Below are positions 1 through 9,247 of a stretch of DNA of 10,057 bases, piece by piece (positions within the stretch are counted from its first letter, which is position 1; the number at the start of each line of letters is the position of its first letter). The translations under genes were made by a program, and so were the position numbers. The notes under the pieces were generated by a model. The model did no database searches. It saw only the letters and a program-made list of their open reading frames with translations, and was not told where the DNA came from. Origin of the DNA: Funneliformis mosseae (taxonomy: Eukaryota; Glomeromycota; Glomeromycetes; Glomerales; Glomeraceae); assembly GCA_910592005.1 (NCBI GenBank), contig CAJVPP010004128.1:1-10057 (forward strand), read 5' to 3'.

Positions 1-1245
1 ACAGAATTGCACAAAACATAAAATAATATAAGACATATCCGATATGGTTTAACCATAATATATAAAATACAAATCCTTTGAAGGGCTGAAGAATTTAATG
101 AATAATTGAGTTTTGAAGTAAAAAGTGAAAACTCACATGGATGCATTATTATATCCATTCTGGTATCATTTGCTTTAAAACAATTAAAAGAATTAATAAT
201 ATTTTGTTTGGCCGAAGCTCTTTCCATTTTCAACCTCACAATCACCATTCAAGTTATTTCATGAACTTTGCATAGAGAAGAATATCAATATTACATTTCT
301 GGAACTCCATCATTCTTTTTTAACCCATCATTAGTCTTTCTCATATCATTCTCCAATTAAATTACGTTTCATAATAGCTTCGCTTACTTTTTGAAGTACT
401 TTTTGAAATGTCAATAATAATCCATTCACACTTCCTTTAGAACTTGCTCATTATCTATTCTGAACTTGCAAAGCCTGCATTACCTTTAAGCTACGCGTCC
501 ACTATTTACAACTTTTAAAAGTGCTGTATTAAGATCGTAAACCTTATAATATTAACATGTATTTTGTCGTTAAATAGTAACAAATAATTCTAATTGCGTT
601 TTTTCCTCCTATTAATGTGAGATATTTTTTATACTTGCAATTTATTGAATAAAGTGTAGTTAGTTTTTTTGGGATTTTGTTCCTTTAGTAACGTAACTTA
701 TATCTAAAACAATGATCTTGAGTAATTAAAGTTATATTCAAAAGTGATCAATTGGTAGATAGTTGTAATGTTTGATTCAATAAACGGAAGTATAGATCGC
801 CGACGTTGAGGCAACACTTTATTAATTGATTTTATTGAATAAATTTTACATTACACTTAAAACCTTTTTCTTATCGTGTTATTATGTAAACATAAAGAAC
901 TGGACGCAACAATTGCTTAAGGAACAAAATCGTACAGTGCGGTAGAAACTAGAATTCTTCAACAATTTCTTCCAAAGAAAGATATCATCATAATCATGAA
1001 CCCTCACTATTATGGCAAATTTTCGAGTTATTAGCAAAATACGAAGGGACCAAAATGATTACAAAATATTATGATTCAAGAAATGGCCAGGATGATAGAT
1101 CATCCAACTTTTTCCAGATTATATAACTAAATTACCCACAAAATCACGAATTATACTATCAATTGCTTCATTGTTTCCTCTGACATTTGTAATATCATTT
1201 CATTTTTAATACTACTGCTTATATAACAAAAATTTTAGTGGATAA
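1..1245. other. AT-rich stretch without a supported gene
   Basis: No open frame of convincing length on either strand, no tRNA or rRNA signature, no terminal repeats. Short A/T-rich inverted repeats occur at the level expected by chance in this composition. An acceptor-like AAATTTTAG sits just before the coding-like stretch that follows. Confidence 0.6.
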
Positions 1246-1775
1246 TTGTGGAGGGATGAGAGAGCTCAAGAGATCCAAGAAAAACGCGATGTTACGAAAG
1301 CTAATGTCAATTATTTGATTAACGATTTACGTGTTGGTCTTCGTGACAGGTATAGAGAGGCGTTTCAATATTCTCAAGCTATAGCACGGGCGATCTTATC
1401 CCAAAAATTCATTCCTGGTACAAATAAGTATCCTTAAGAAGTAAGTAGTACAGCCAGAATTGATTGGCTACAAACAATTTGGGCAATAATACTCAAACGG
1501 TTTTTCGACTGCTCCTTACATTGGTGTTTTTGCGATTATGGTTTGATCATAACCCAAATTTATAAAGTTCACCCCCACTAAGTGCTCGATTTTGGAAACG
1601 CTGCATCTTCCGGATATTAAAGCCTTAAATGATAAATGATAATGAGATAACGACAATAGCGAAAATTCACGCTGGAGCAAGTTTGAATGAAAGTGATTTC
1701 CAACTTATAAATCATCTAGAATGGTATTTTAGGTTCATCATAAGGATACAAATTCAGAAAATTATATCGGAATGA
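1246..1775 (+). pseudogene. Possible decayed gene: three open stretches in successive frames
   Basis: Three coding-like stretches follow one another in frames 1, 2 and 3 of the + strand. Positions 1246-1437 (63 codons, no ATG, TAA immediately upstream) encode a charged amphipathic helix-like sequence including WRDERAQEIQEKRDVTKA and RYREAFQYSQAIARAILSQ. Positions 1448-1546 encode GFSTAPYIGVFAIMV after one internal TAA. Positions 1629-1775 (48 codons from ATG) include HAGASLNESDFQLINHLEWY. The first stretch is visibly richer in G and C than its surroundings. The W-DER...KR start and the later LNES-D...WYFR pattern recall small bacterial helical proteins of unknown function, but I cannot name a family. 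Frameshifted remnant or missed exons are both possible; chance is not excluded. Confidence 0.25.
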
Positions 1776-4000
1776 AAAGGGAGATTCGATGTATCGTTAA
1801 GAGTAAAATTAATAACCGTGTGGTGACGTATTATTGGATTCAAAGACTGAACTAAAATGTACAAAGTTCCATAATGTACCCGATTTCCAAAAAGAAAGGG
1901 AAAAATTATCATCAAAGATCTTTTCTTATTCTTTGCTGCTACATGAATGATAACAAATTTCCAAAAATTCCGGATTTCGTTGATTGATTTATCTAACTGG
2001 AATAAATTAAATATTTTGAGCCCTATGCTGGCTGAGAACAAGTTTACGTAGAACAAGACCTTACCGCGGAAAGAAGAGATCTCGAGCTAGTATTCGGTCC
2101 AAATAGAGCAGACTATCCTAAAAAGAATATTTAAAGTCGCATATAACAAGACAAGTATACCAATAGAGTGTGGAAAAGATTTAAAGCGTTTTTTAGACTA
2201 GTATTAATTCGAATGAATATATCATATGACTAAGTAGTGTTGTAATACCTTCATTTTAGATTTTCTTTTTGGAAGATCTAATGACGCCATTTGCAGTCAT
2301 TTTCACGTGCAAAGTTTATTAAAATTGGTAAATTTTGGAAAAATTGGAAAATTAACCGTAAACAATTATTATTTTTGGTACTTAATAATAAAACACATAC
2401 TACAGTATAATACATTTTTTATTTTCCCTCACCAAGAAAAATTTTTCATTCGACTAATTTCTCCTCCACTACCTCATTTGAGACAGTACCAATTACTTTG
2501 TTCATTACTTTGTCATAATAATGAAAGGGAAAAAAATTTTTCTTTATTTAGCAATAATTTATCATTGTGTGCAATTACCTTCTAACCTTGTTGCACTTCT
2601 CCAATCAGGAGCAGAATTAGACCTCTTTCATTTTTTCAATATCTTTCATCCGATAAATTAATTATTGGATAGGAGATACGCAAGTGTAACTCTCCTATAA
2701 GAGCACACTACCTGAATTCTTCTTTCCTCATTATCAGATATTTTGATTATCTAATGAAAAAAAAAAATTGACAAAATCACACAGTTTTTTAATTATTATT
2801 GATTAAGATCTTATTATTAAAGCATAATTATTCGTTCTTAAATAACTTTTTTAACTTTCCCACGCCGATTCACTACACCCAATCAGGGTAACAATGACTA
2901 ACTTCATTGCATTAAAAAATGCAAGGCATACTATAACAAGCAAACATTAGTTTGCGGCTAAAAGTTGTTCGTGTTATCATGACCGAAATGAATTAAAGTA
3001 ATTAATATATTGTATTTTTTATTTAGACGCTGAGGGCCGCAGCAATGAATTTGGAAGATTTCTATTTTTTATTCTTTAGTTTCTCATTTTTTTTTCATTC
3101 AAATTTTTTTTTTTCTTTTCGTTTTGATCGCTGGTGGAGTTGTGACAATGTATCGGTTGAGTTACGCCTCAGGGTACTCTAGTTCATGCGATCGTGAAGG
3201 TTCAACGTTGTTAATCGTAACAAAAGCAAATGTGATAAAATTATAATTAGAAAGAGAACCGTGAATTTACATATACTTAATTAATTTACATGAAGGATAT
3301 TTGATTTTCAAAGTTTTTTTGTTTATATATTTTTTTTAAGATTTGAAATGAAGTATACAGATTTGAATAACTTTGCCGTTCTTGTCATTACTCATACAAT
3401 TATTCATTCAAGTACTCTAATACTCACGCGAATTGGATTACTAGATTAAGATAACATTAATCAGACATACAATTTTAAAGTAGGTTCATGGGTGCTAAAA
3501 ATTTAAATAAAATAGAATATATAAATTAAAATTTTCTTGAATAAATTATTGTTCTATTAATCATTTTCCCAAATTTATTTGAATGTGACGTTACTCAATA
3601 CTAAATTTTTGTCAATGCCTAACTGGACTCGGGAAAAGACAGATAGGGATGGAAATAAATTAAAACTTTTAAATTTTTAATATAACAAATTTGGCTAGGA
3701 TTATAAATTTAAATTATAAAAGAAAAATTTTTATGTTTGATCTAATTTTTTTTTTTTATTCGAACACACAAAAATAAAATTATTATGATATTTTCTTCTA
3801 AATCTTAAAAACAAATTTCAATTGTTAATTCACAAAAAAAATCATTTTTTTTTAATAAATAAAGTGATTAATGAAAATAACTATATACAAAATAATGCAA
3901 AGTTGTTTGTTGTATAACAAATAAAATATTATGGAAAGAGAATTGGGTATTTGAAAAGGATAAACTAAATTACACCCCCACTTGTATCACTTTATAAAAT
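1776..4000. other. AT-rich intergenic DNA with a few coding-like scraps
   Basis: No supported gene. A minus-strand open frame at 1754-2056 is rich in Phe/Ile/Asn and looks like a shadow. On the + strand, 2038-2130 reads QVYVEQDLTAERRDLELV then FGPNRADYPKKN, with above-average GC, possibly another remnant related to the decayed stretch upstream. A + frame at 2307-2585 has no recognisable features. From about 3000 to 4000 the sequence is dominated by A and T runs and would lie downstream of the kinase gene. Several small hairpins cluster at 2892-2977. Confidence 0.5.
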
Positions 4001-4104
4001 AATAATAATAAACAAAACAATAATGATATATATTACAAAAGGAAAAGTTATTAAATAATAGAAAATTAAAATTACATAATAATAAAAATAAAATACAACA
4101 ATTT
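4000..4104 (-). other. Probable 3' UTR of the kinase gene
   Basis: Directly downstream of the TAG stop (4107-4105) the minus strand is strongly T/A-rich (TTGTATTTTATTTTTATTATTATG...), as is common for fungal 3' ends. I saw no exact AATAAA on the minus strand in the first hundred bases, only near variants, so the cleavage site and true end of the transcript are not defined. Confidence 0.35.
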
Positions 4105-7100
4105 CTATGAATTCACTGTCAAGTATTGATCTTTTTCAACAGATATTTCCATAGAATCGTCTTGTTGATTTTGTGATAAGTATCGATTCTCATATTTCTC
4201 AATATGTAATCTTATTGCGTCAATCAATTCCTACAAGAAAAATATTAAAAAAAAATTATTAAGGAAATTTATCAATATCTCCCACATCCTTTTCTTTTTG
4301 AAAAATACATACCGCCTCTTTGATAGGTTTAGTTAAGAAATCATTCATCCCGACATCCATGGCTTTCTTTACATCACTTTCAAAACTGTTGGCAGTCAAT
4401 GCTAATATCGGTATATCTACACCACGTTCTCTTAATATTTGAGTAGCTTCATATCCGTTCATCACAGGTGTTATGATATCCATAAGTATGCATGCATATT
4501 GTTGATTTTGATTTTGATATATATCCACAATATCAACAGCTTCTTTACCATGATTTGCAATGTCCACTAAATAATTATTTCTCGACAACATTTTATATGT
4601 TACTCGTTGGCACACCAAATTATCTTCGACAAGTAAAATCTTTAACTGCTTTTGAGGTTCTGAAGAAGCAGTAGCTGTAGAATCAACTTGTACATTGGCA
4701 GATATATCTACAGAAGTAGAAAGTTTACCATCATATTCTGTTGTTAAAGTTAATGAAGGGGGACGAGCAGCATATGAAAAAGGAGGTGTGAGTATCGGGT
4801 TATCATTTGGTATGGCGAAATGGAGAGGATGTTGCTGTGGTGAATTTGAAGTGGATGATGCACCGACAGAAACAGATGCGTTATTTGGAGGCATCGGCAT
4901 GTTCGATATATTCCGTCTGTTCGGCATAGAGGTTGAGGTATTTAATGAAAAATTGCTACTATTTTTTGACTTAATTGAACCTGTTTTAACAGACTCGGAT
5001 ATTAGATTATTGAACTCCTGAAGAACAGGTGGAGCATTAGCATTACCACCAGAATAATATGATATTATAGGAGGAAGCGTATTCTCCTGCGATTCTATTT
5101 GAACGCTGCTAGCAATGTTTTTGTCTTCGTTCTTGTGTATTATAACGTCGTTCACAGAATTTTGTGAAAAATTAGCAGCTAATGGAGAAGGTGATGATTT
5201 ATCATAATTACTACTATGAGAAATGGTACTCGCTCTGGCTAATCCAGATGCCAACATTATACTTCCTTTTCTAAAGAAATTAGTAGCGGCATTCGTAGCT
5301 GACCTAGTACTGCTAGTATTCTTTGCCCCGCTATTACTTACAAACATTTCTTCTTCATTAGATTCTTCTTCTCCGCTCATGGTTGCAGCTGCTGTCGACG
5401 TCAATGTAGCTCTTCGTTTCTTCCTTATCGTACTCTTATATGTTCGGCTAATACGATGTGGTTTTGCTAATGACATGCTCCTCGTGCTACGAAGCTGAGC
5501 CTGTGCCTTAAATTCAGGAGTTACTCCATGTTCAACAAAATCCGAGCTTACTAGAATTGTATCATCCATCAATTTACCATCGGTTGACCCGGGTGCGCTG
5601 GTAATTTTGAATGAATTTCTGCCTGCACTACCAGCTTTACTAATGACTGTGCTATCAAACGACTCTCTTATTAAATGTCCTTTTTCATTATATTCATTAG
5701 CTTCCTTCGTTAATAACCATATCTCAAACCATACATGATTACTAGCATTGGCGCCTTCTTTTGATTTACCACCGCCATCAATATTACTATTCTTGTTCAC
5801 TTTTTCTATGACTAATCTTCCTCCCATTACCTTAACAATCGCTTGGGCTAATGCCATTGATAAACCTTGTGCATGAAATCTTGATCCAATACTACTATTA
5901 GTCTTTGAGTATGGTTTAAATAATTCTTGTATTTCTTCATCCGAACTCAATCCATTACTTTGGTCTCTTACTGAGAATCTCAATAGTACACCTTTGCGAC
6001 GATGAACTTGTTTCTGTTCAACTATTAATTCCACAATTCCATCGTTCGGTGCAACTTCAATACTCCTCGACAATAATTTCATTAATATTTGTTCCAATCT
6101 ACGTTCATCACCGTATACTTTTTGTAATAATCCTCCATCAATTATTGTCTTTATTTGAATGTTTTTATGATCTGCTTCGATAGATTGGATTTTGGCTATG
6201 CTGTCAACCAGTGTGTGGAGACTAAATTCTTCACACTTTAAATCGATTTCATAAGGGTCTGGATTGGTGAAATGCGTCAAATCGAGAATATCGTTTACTA
6301 TAAACGATAAGAACTTTCCTGCTGACATTATGCTTTCCAACTCTTCAAATTGTTCTTTTTCTTTCAATGAATTTCGTAACATTTCCGCAAATCCTAATAT
6401 CGCATGTGTAGGGTTTCGTATCTATATTGGTTCGTAAAGTTGAAATTTAGATTCGTTATATATAAGAGAAAAAATAAAAATTATTTCTCGTAAATTTGTT
6501 CATTTTATCGTACCTCATGACATAAAAAGAACAAGAATTCCGTTTTACTTTGATTAGCTAAATCAGCATCTTTCTTGGCTTCCATAACTAATCTTTCATT
6601 CTCTTTCTTAAATGATACATCCCTAAACATTACTACTTGTGTAAAATAATTTTTCTCAACAATTGGTTGAGAGAAATTGGCTTCCGCTTCAAATACTGTA
6701 CCATCTTTCTTTTTTGCTAATACATCCCTCATACCGGGTCTAACAGGTACATCTATAATGAGATTATTTTCATTCGATGGATCGAGTGATGCAAGATTTC
6801 TTTCCTCCATTGGTGTTTCAGCTGCAGGAAGCAATAATTGATTTATATGCATCTTATTTGCAACTTTAATTTCCTCCGGTGAATATCCTGTTACTCTTAA
6901 TGCATGCTGATTAGCTCCAACTATTTCTCCTTTGGAATTCAACGCGACTAATGGATCTGCTATCGCTTCTAAAACAGCTTTTGAATCCGCTGTTATTGAT
7001 TTAAGAAGACTCTGCGTTCTTCCTAATCTAGCTGTTTGTTCAGTAAATCGATCTTGTGTTTTATAAAGTTTTCTAAAATATTTCATTGATAAAAAGGCAA

Positions 7101-8157
7101 CAAAAATAAAGAACACTGCAATTAGCACAAAAAATACCGCTGGCGAATATCTTGATATTGATCTATTGTATTCAGCCATAGAAGTACTACAAGTAAATGA
7201 CCATTGACGATCTCCTATAGAACGATTTTCCTGTCTACTAAAATCAGAAGAATGCCAATTTATATTATGATCTTTGGTATAAATAGATGTACCACTTTCT
7301 ACATCAACTATATCAAATCCAATCCTAGTTTGTTCATCAACTCCCTGTGTGACAGTTTCAATAGTATGGTCCAACTCATACGCTCCTACAATGAACCCAT
7401 AAACATCGACGTTCGCACTTTGTACCACTTGCTGACCGACGCCTTTCACGAAATTATTATAAAATGGAAAAAACACTACAATCCCTTCTTTTTGTTTATT
7501 GTATGCCAGTGGAATTCTCGGAGTTATTGTCAGATTTCTTGTTTGTCTCGCTTTCATAATTGCTGCTTTCCTCTCATTTTCTGATGACAAATCGAAGTTC
7601 AATAAGGTCGACGTATCATTTCTCCAAGGTATAGAATATCGTATGGGGAAATATTCCGTGTTATTAACTCGTAGAATTTGCTTTCCATTTTGATCGTCCC
7701 ACTCTCTAATTATGCCATGTTTCGCTTCATAATTTGAACGTTCAACATCAAGGATTTTTGGAGAAAAATTCATCGTGCGGATATCCTATGTAATAAAGAA
7801 GGAAAAGTCAGCATAATCATCAGGAGGGCTTGTTTTATTTTCAAAAAATAAAAAGGGAGAAATAGAAGAGGAAGATCAAGAAAGGACTAGAAAAAAAAAG
7901 TTCTATAAAGTAAATAAAAAAATCTTCAATTCTTTCCGTCTATATCATCCCACACTTAAAACCAAATAAACAAACCTAGTTAAGTGGTTACTTTATTATT
8001 ATTACTATTATTATTACTATTTAGTAATAATATATATATATATATATATATAAGATATACCATTTATATATATATATATATATTTATTTATTTATTTTTA
8101 ATAAAAATTTGATATTTTCCAGTATAATCCCGTCTTTTTATTATTTTTTTTTTTTTT

Positions 8158-8189
<32 letters not shown>

Positions 8190-9117
8190 AATAAATAAAA
8201 TAAAGTTCCTTCTTGTTCTTGCTCTTCCTCAATTTAACTTCACTCAACATTACCATTTCAGTGAATGCAGATAGATTTCCGAACGTGTTCACGGTAACAT
8301 CGCCTGATGCATCATCTATTATATTTGGGACAATGCCCGCGATTACGGTAAAGAATCCTACAAAGTCCTTTCCAATGTTCAAACCCGTCGTAAAATTAGC
8401 AACTATAGCATTTATTCTTTGCATGCATAGATTATCGAATGATTCCTTATAACGTTTTTCTTCTTGTGACATAATAAATAGTAAGACCACAATAGCGATT
8501 GAAATTCCTATCAAGAAAATAATCAACGGGATACATATGATGATAAAATTTTCCTTTGTTGGTTTTATTAGTGTGATAAAGTTTCGAGGAGTTTGTGCGG
8601 TGGAAGAAGAATTTTGACTTGTACGTCTAGTTCTATAATAAATATTTCTTGATGGTCTAGAACCATTGTCTTGTGGGTTTGTATCATTAGTATCAGGAGA
8701 TTGAAACGCCAATACATTATCAAAGTTCACTATATGATGGGTTGAACGATTGTTTTCAAGAGAGAGATCCGAAGACCGTCGCCGTGGTTGGTTGTAAAAA
8801 TCGTAAGCGGTAGTTGAACATAAATCAGAGCTCGCCACCTCGTTATTAGAAATTTCCTCTTGTACAACTTGTATTAAGGAATTTTTTTCGTTTGATATAT
8901 TTGTAGTGAAAGTCTTTATGGGAGTTAAATTATTATTTCGAAATTCTTTTTCCTTATCCTCATTCTTTTCCTTATCCTGCTGTATAATATTTGAGTTGTT
9001 ATCGGTCATTTGAGGAAATAACCCGGTAATTATATGAGGTATGGAACGTTGACGAGAAGAGCGACGCCTAACCCTTTCGCTGTCATTCGATGAAAAAAAC
9101 CAACGTGGATGACGCAT
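4105..9117 (-). CDS. CHASE-domain hybrid histidine kinase (CHASE-PAS-HisKA-HATPase-like-REC), four coding exons, 1461 aa
   Basis: Predicted membrane receptor of a multistep His-Asp phosphorelay. Exons are 9117-8239, 7785-6514, 6421-4313 and 4230-4105; all junctions are phase 0. The start is the first ATG after an in-frame TAA upstream of a poly-T run; its context is weak, and M37 is an alternative. Seen in order: basic/Ser-rich N-terminus 1-190; TM1 191-216; CHASE about 240-447, with FSPKILDVERSNYE, an FDL...R..AI..A..T core and GIVVFFPFY; sequons at N241, N281, N349, N377, N480, N500; TM2 508-527; signalling helix to 557; PAS 559-687; H-box CHEIRNPTHAILGF with H716; HATPase-like about 820-955; low-complexity linker 955-1308; receiver with E1316/D1317, D1365, T1393, K1415; 41-residue last exon ending in TAG. 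CHASE domains bind cytokinins in plants; the ligand here is unknown. The HATPase-like N, G1 and G2 boxes are degenerate. Family and architecture are near certain; the exon 1 end and ligand are not. Confidence 0.93.
4231..4312 (-). other. Intron 3 (82 bp, inside the receiver domain)
   Basis: Donor GTATGT follows ...LTKPIKEA and acceptor TTCTTGTAG precedes ELIDAIRLHIEKY. The join is phase 0 and completes the last helix of the receiver domain (KPIKEAELIDAI is the usual pattern after the conserved Lys). Retention would replace that helix with about 17 unrelated residues and a TAA stop. Confidence 0.93.
6422..6513 (-). other. Intron 2 (92 bp, inside the H-box codons)
   Basis: Donor GTACGA follows ...FFLCHE and acceptor CCAATATAG precedes IRNPTHAILGFAEM. 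Joining them in phase 0 restores a standard histidine-kinase H-box, CHEIRNP, which is strong evidence for both sites. The intron therefore lies one residue after the phospho-accepting histidine H716. If retained, the frame reads VR and stops at once, giving a sensor without kinase or receiver domains. A CTAAAT sequence upstream of the acceptor could serve as branch site. Confidence 0.9.
7991..8021. repeat. ATT/TTA trinucleotide-rich tract
   Basis: Imperfect TTA/ACT trinucleotide repeats (ttattattattactatta...) inside intron 1. They flank the (TA)n tracts and contribute to the unusual length of this intron. Confidence 0.75.
8031..8052. repeat. (TA)11 microsatellite
   Basis: Twenty-two bases of perfect TA dinucleotide repeat within intron 1. 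The tract is self-complementary and can pair with the other TA tracts of the same intron. Confidence 0.9.
8065..8082. repeat. (TA)9 microsatellite
   Basis: Second TA tract of intron 1, eighteen bases, followed on the + strand by TTTATTTATTTATTTTTA, an ATTT-type repeat. Confidence 0.9.
8144..8186. repeat. T14-A7-(TA)11 composite simple repeat
   Basis: Fourteen T, seven A, then eleven TA units, followed on the + strand by AATAAATAAATAAAA. It sits at the donor-proximal end of intron 1, about 50 bp from the predicted splice donor. T14 directly next to A7 can fold back on itself. Confidence 0.9.
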
Positions 9118-9179
9118 ATATAAGTAAAAAAAAAAAAAAAAAAAAAAAAAGATTCGGGACAAAAAATATTAGTTAATAC
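9118..9179 (-). promoter_or_regulatory. 5' leader of the kinase gene with a T25 run next to the start codon
   Basis: Just before the ATG at 9117 the minus strand carries 25 consecutive T (9150-9126), then eight bases, then the ATG. The in-frame codon TAA at the 5' side of this leader blocks translation from further upstream. An open frame starting at TTG (9162) would add poly-Phe residues, but it has no ATG, so I treat it as leader. No AG occurs between the T run and the ATG, so the T run is not obviously the polypyrimidine tract of a splice acceptor for this exon. Confidence 0.5.
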
Positions 9180-9247
9180 CTATATTATAAAGATGGCGTG
9201 TAAAATAATGAAAAAAAGAAATGGAAAAGGCACATCGGTTCACATAC
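9180..9247 (-). other. Candidate 5' UTR intron (68 bp)
   Basis: On the minus strand a GAG|GTATGT donor at 9247 and a TTATAATATAG acceptor at 9181-9180 frame 68 bp, close in size and signals to introns 2 and 3 of the same gene. The intervening sequence is T-rich towards the acceptor. It lies just upstream of the coding start and of the in-frame TAA, so it would be untranslated leader. No transcript evidence is available from sequence alone, and AT-rich DNA offers many chance GT..AG pairs, hence modest confidence. Confidence 0.4.

Larger units (their letters stand above)
7786..8238 (-). other. Intron 1 (about 453 bp, splits the CHASE domain)
   Basis: The acceptor is firm: TTACATAG precedes GATATCCGC, and the AG itself belongs to an in-frame TAG, so translation cannot enter from further upstream. 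Two phase-0 donors are possible: GTTAAA at 8238, or GTAATG at 8253. The first gives FTEMVMLSE-DIRTMNFSPKILDVER, whose spacing matches the CHASE pattern F(T/A)...(I/L)..(L/M).(F/W).P+(V/I)...ER. The second removes five residues (VMLSE) but has a better-looking splice site. I chose the first on domain spacing. The intron is much longer than the other two and consists largely of microsatellites and homopolymers. Without splicing the frame runs into IYIYIYIY/poly-K sequence and stops. Confidence 0.8.

Noticed and set aside
775..840. 10-bp inverted repeat ATTCAATAAA / TTTATTGAAT
   Set aside because: Nearly all A/T; such pairs are expected by chance at this composition.
1754..2056. Minus-strand frame of 100 codons
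   Set aside because: Phe/Ile/Asn-rich, no motif, and the opposite strand looks more coding-like.
2307..2585. Plus-strand frame of 92 codons
   Set aside because: Low-complexity hydrophobic composition expected from AT-rich DNA; no domain and no splice context.
2669..2698. Inverted repeat ATAGGAGA / TCTCCTAT as a terminator or operator
   Set aside because: An 8-bp stem with a 14-base loop is expected several times by chance in 10 kb, and no gene is adjacent.
3120..3240. tRNA-like stretch with GGTTCAA
   Set aside because: No A box at proper spacing and no acceptor or anticodon stem could be paired.
4492..5498. Plus-strand open frames opposite exon 3 (4492-4674, 4695-5021, 5223-5498)
   Set aside because: They lie antisense to a clear coding exon and have no recognisable domains; shadows of its codon pattern.
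7204..7693. Two overlapping plus-strand frames opposite exon 2
   Set aside because: Antisense to the CHASE-coding exon and without family features.
6505..7773. A separate gene ending at CHEVR and another beginning at MLRNSLKE
   Set aside because: Both are exon readings of one gene. Removing 6422-6513 joins them in frame and restores the H-box CHEIRNP.
8213..8452. Plus-strand frame opposite exon 1
   Set aside because: Antisense shadow of the CHASE-coding exon.
9118..9162. N-terminal extension of the kinase starting at 9162 with a poly-Phe run
   Set aside because: The codon at 9162 is TTG, not ATG, and the residues come from the T25 tract; the first in-frame ATG is at 9117.
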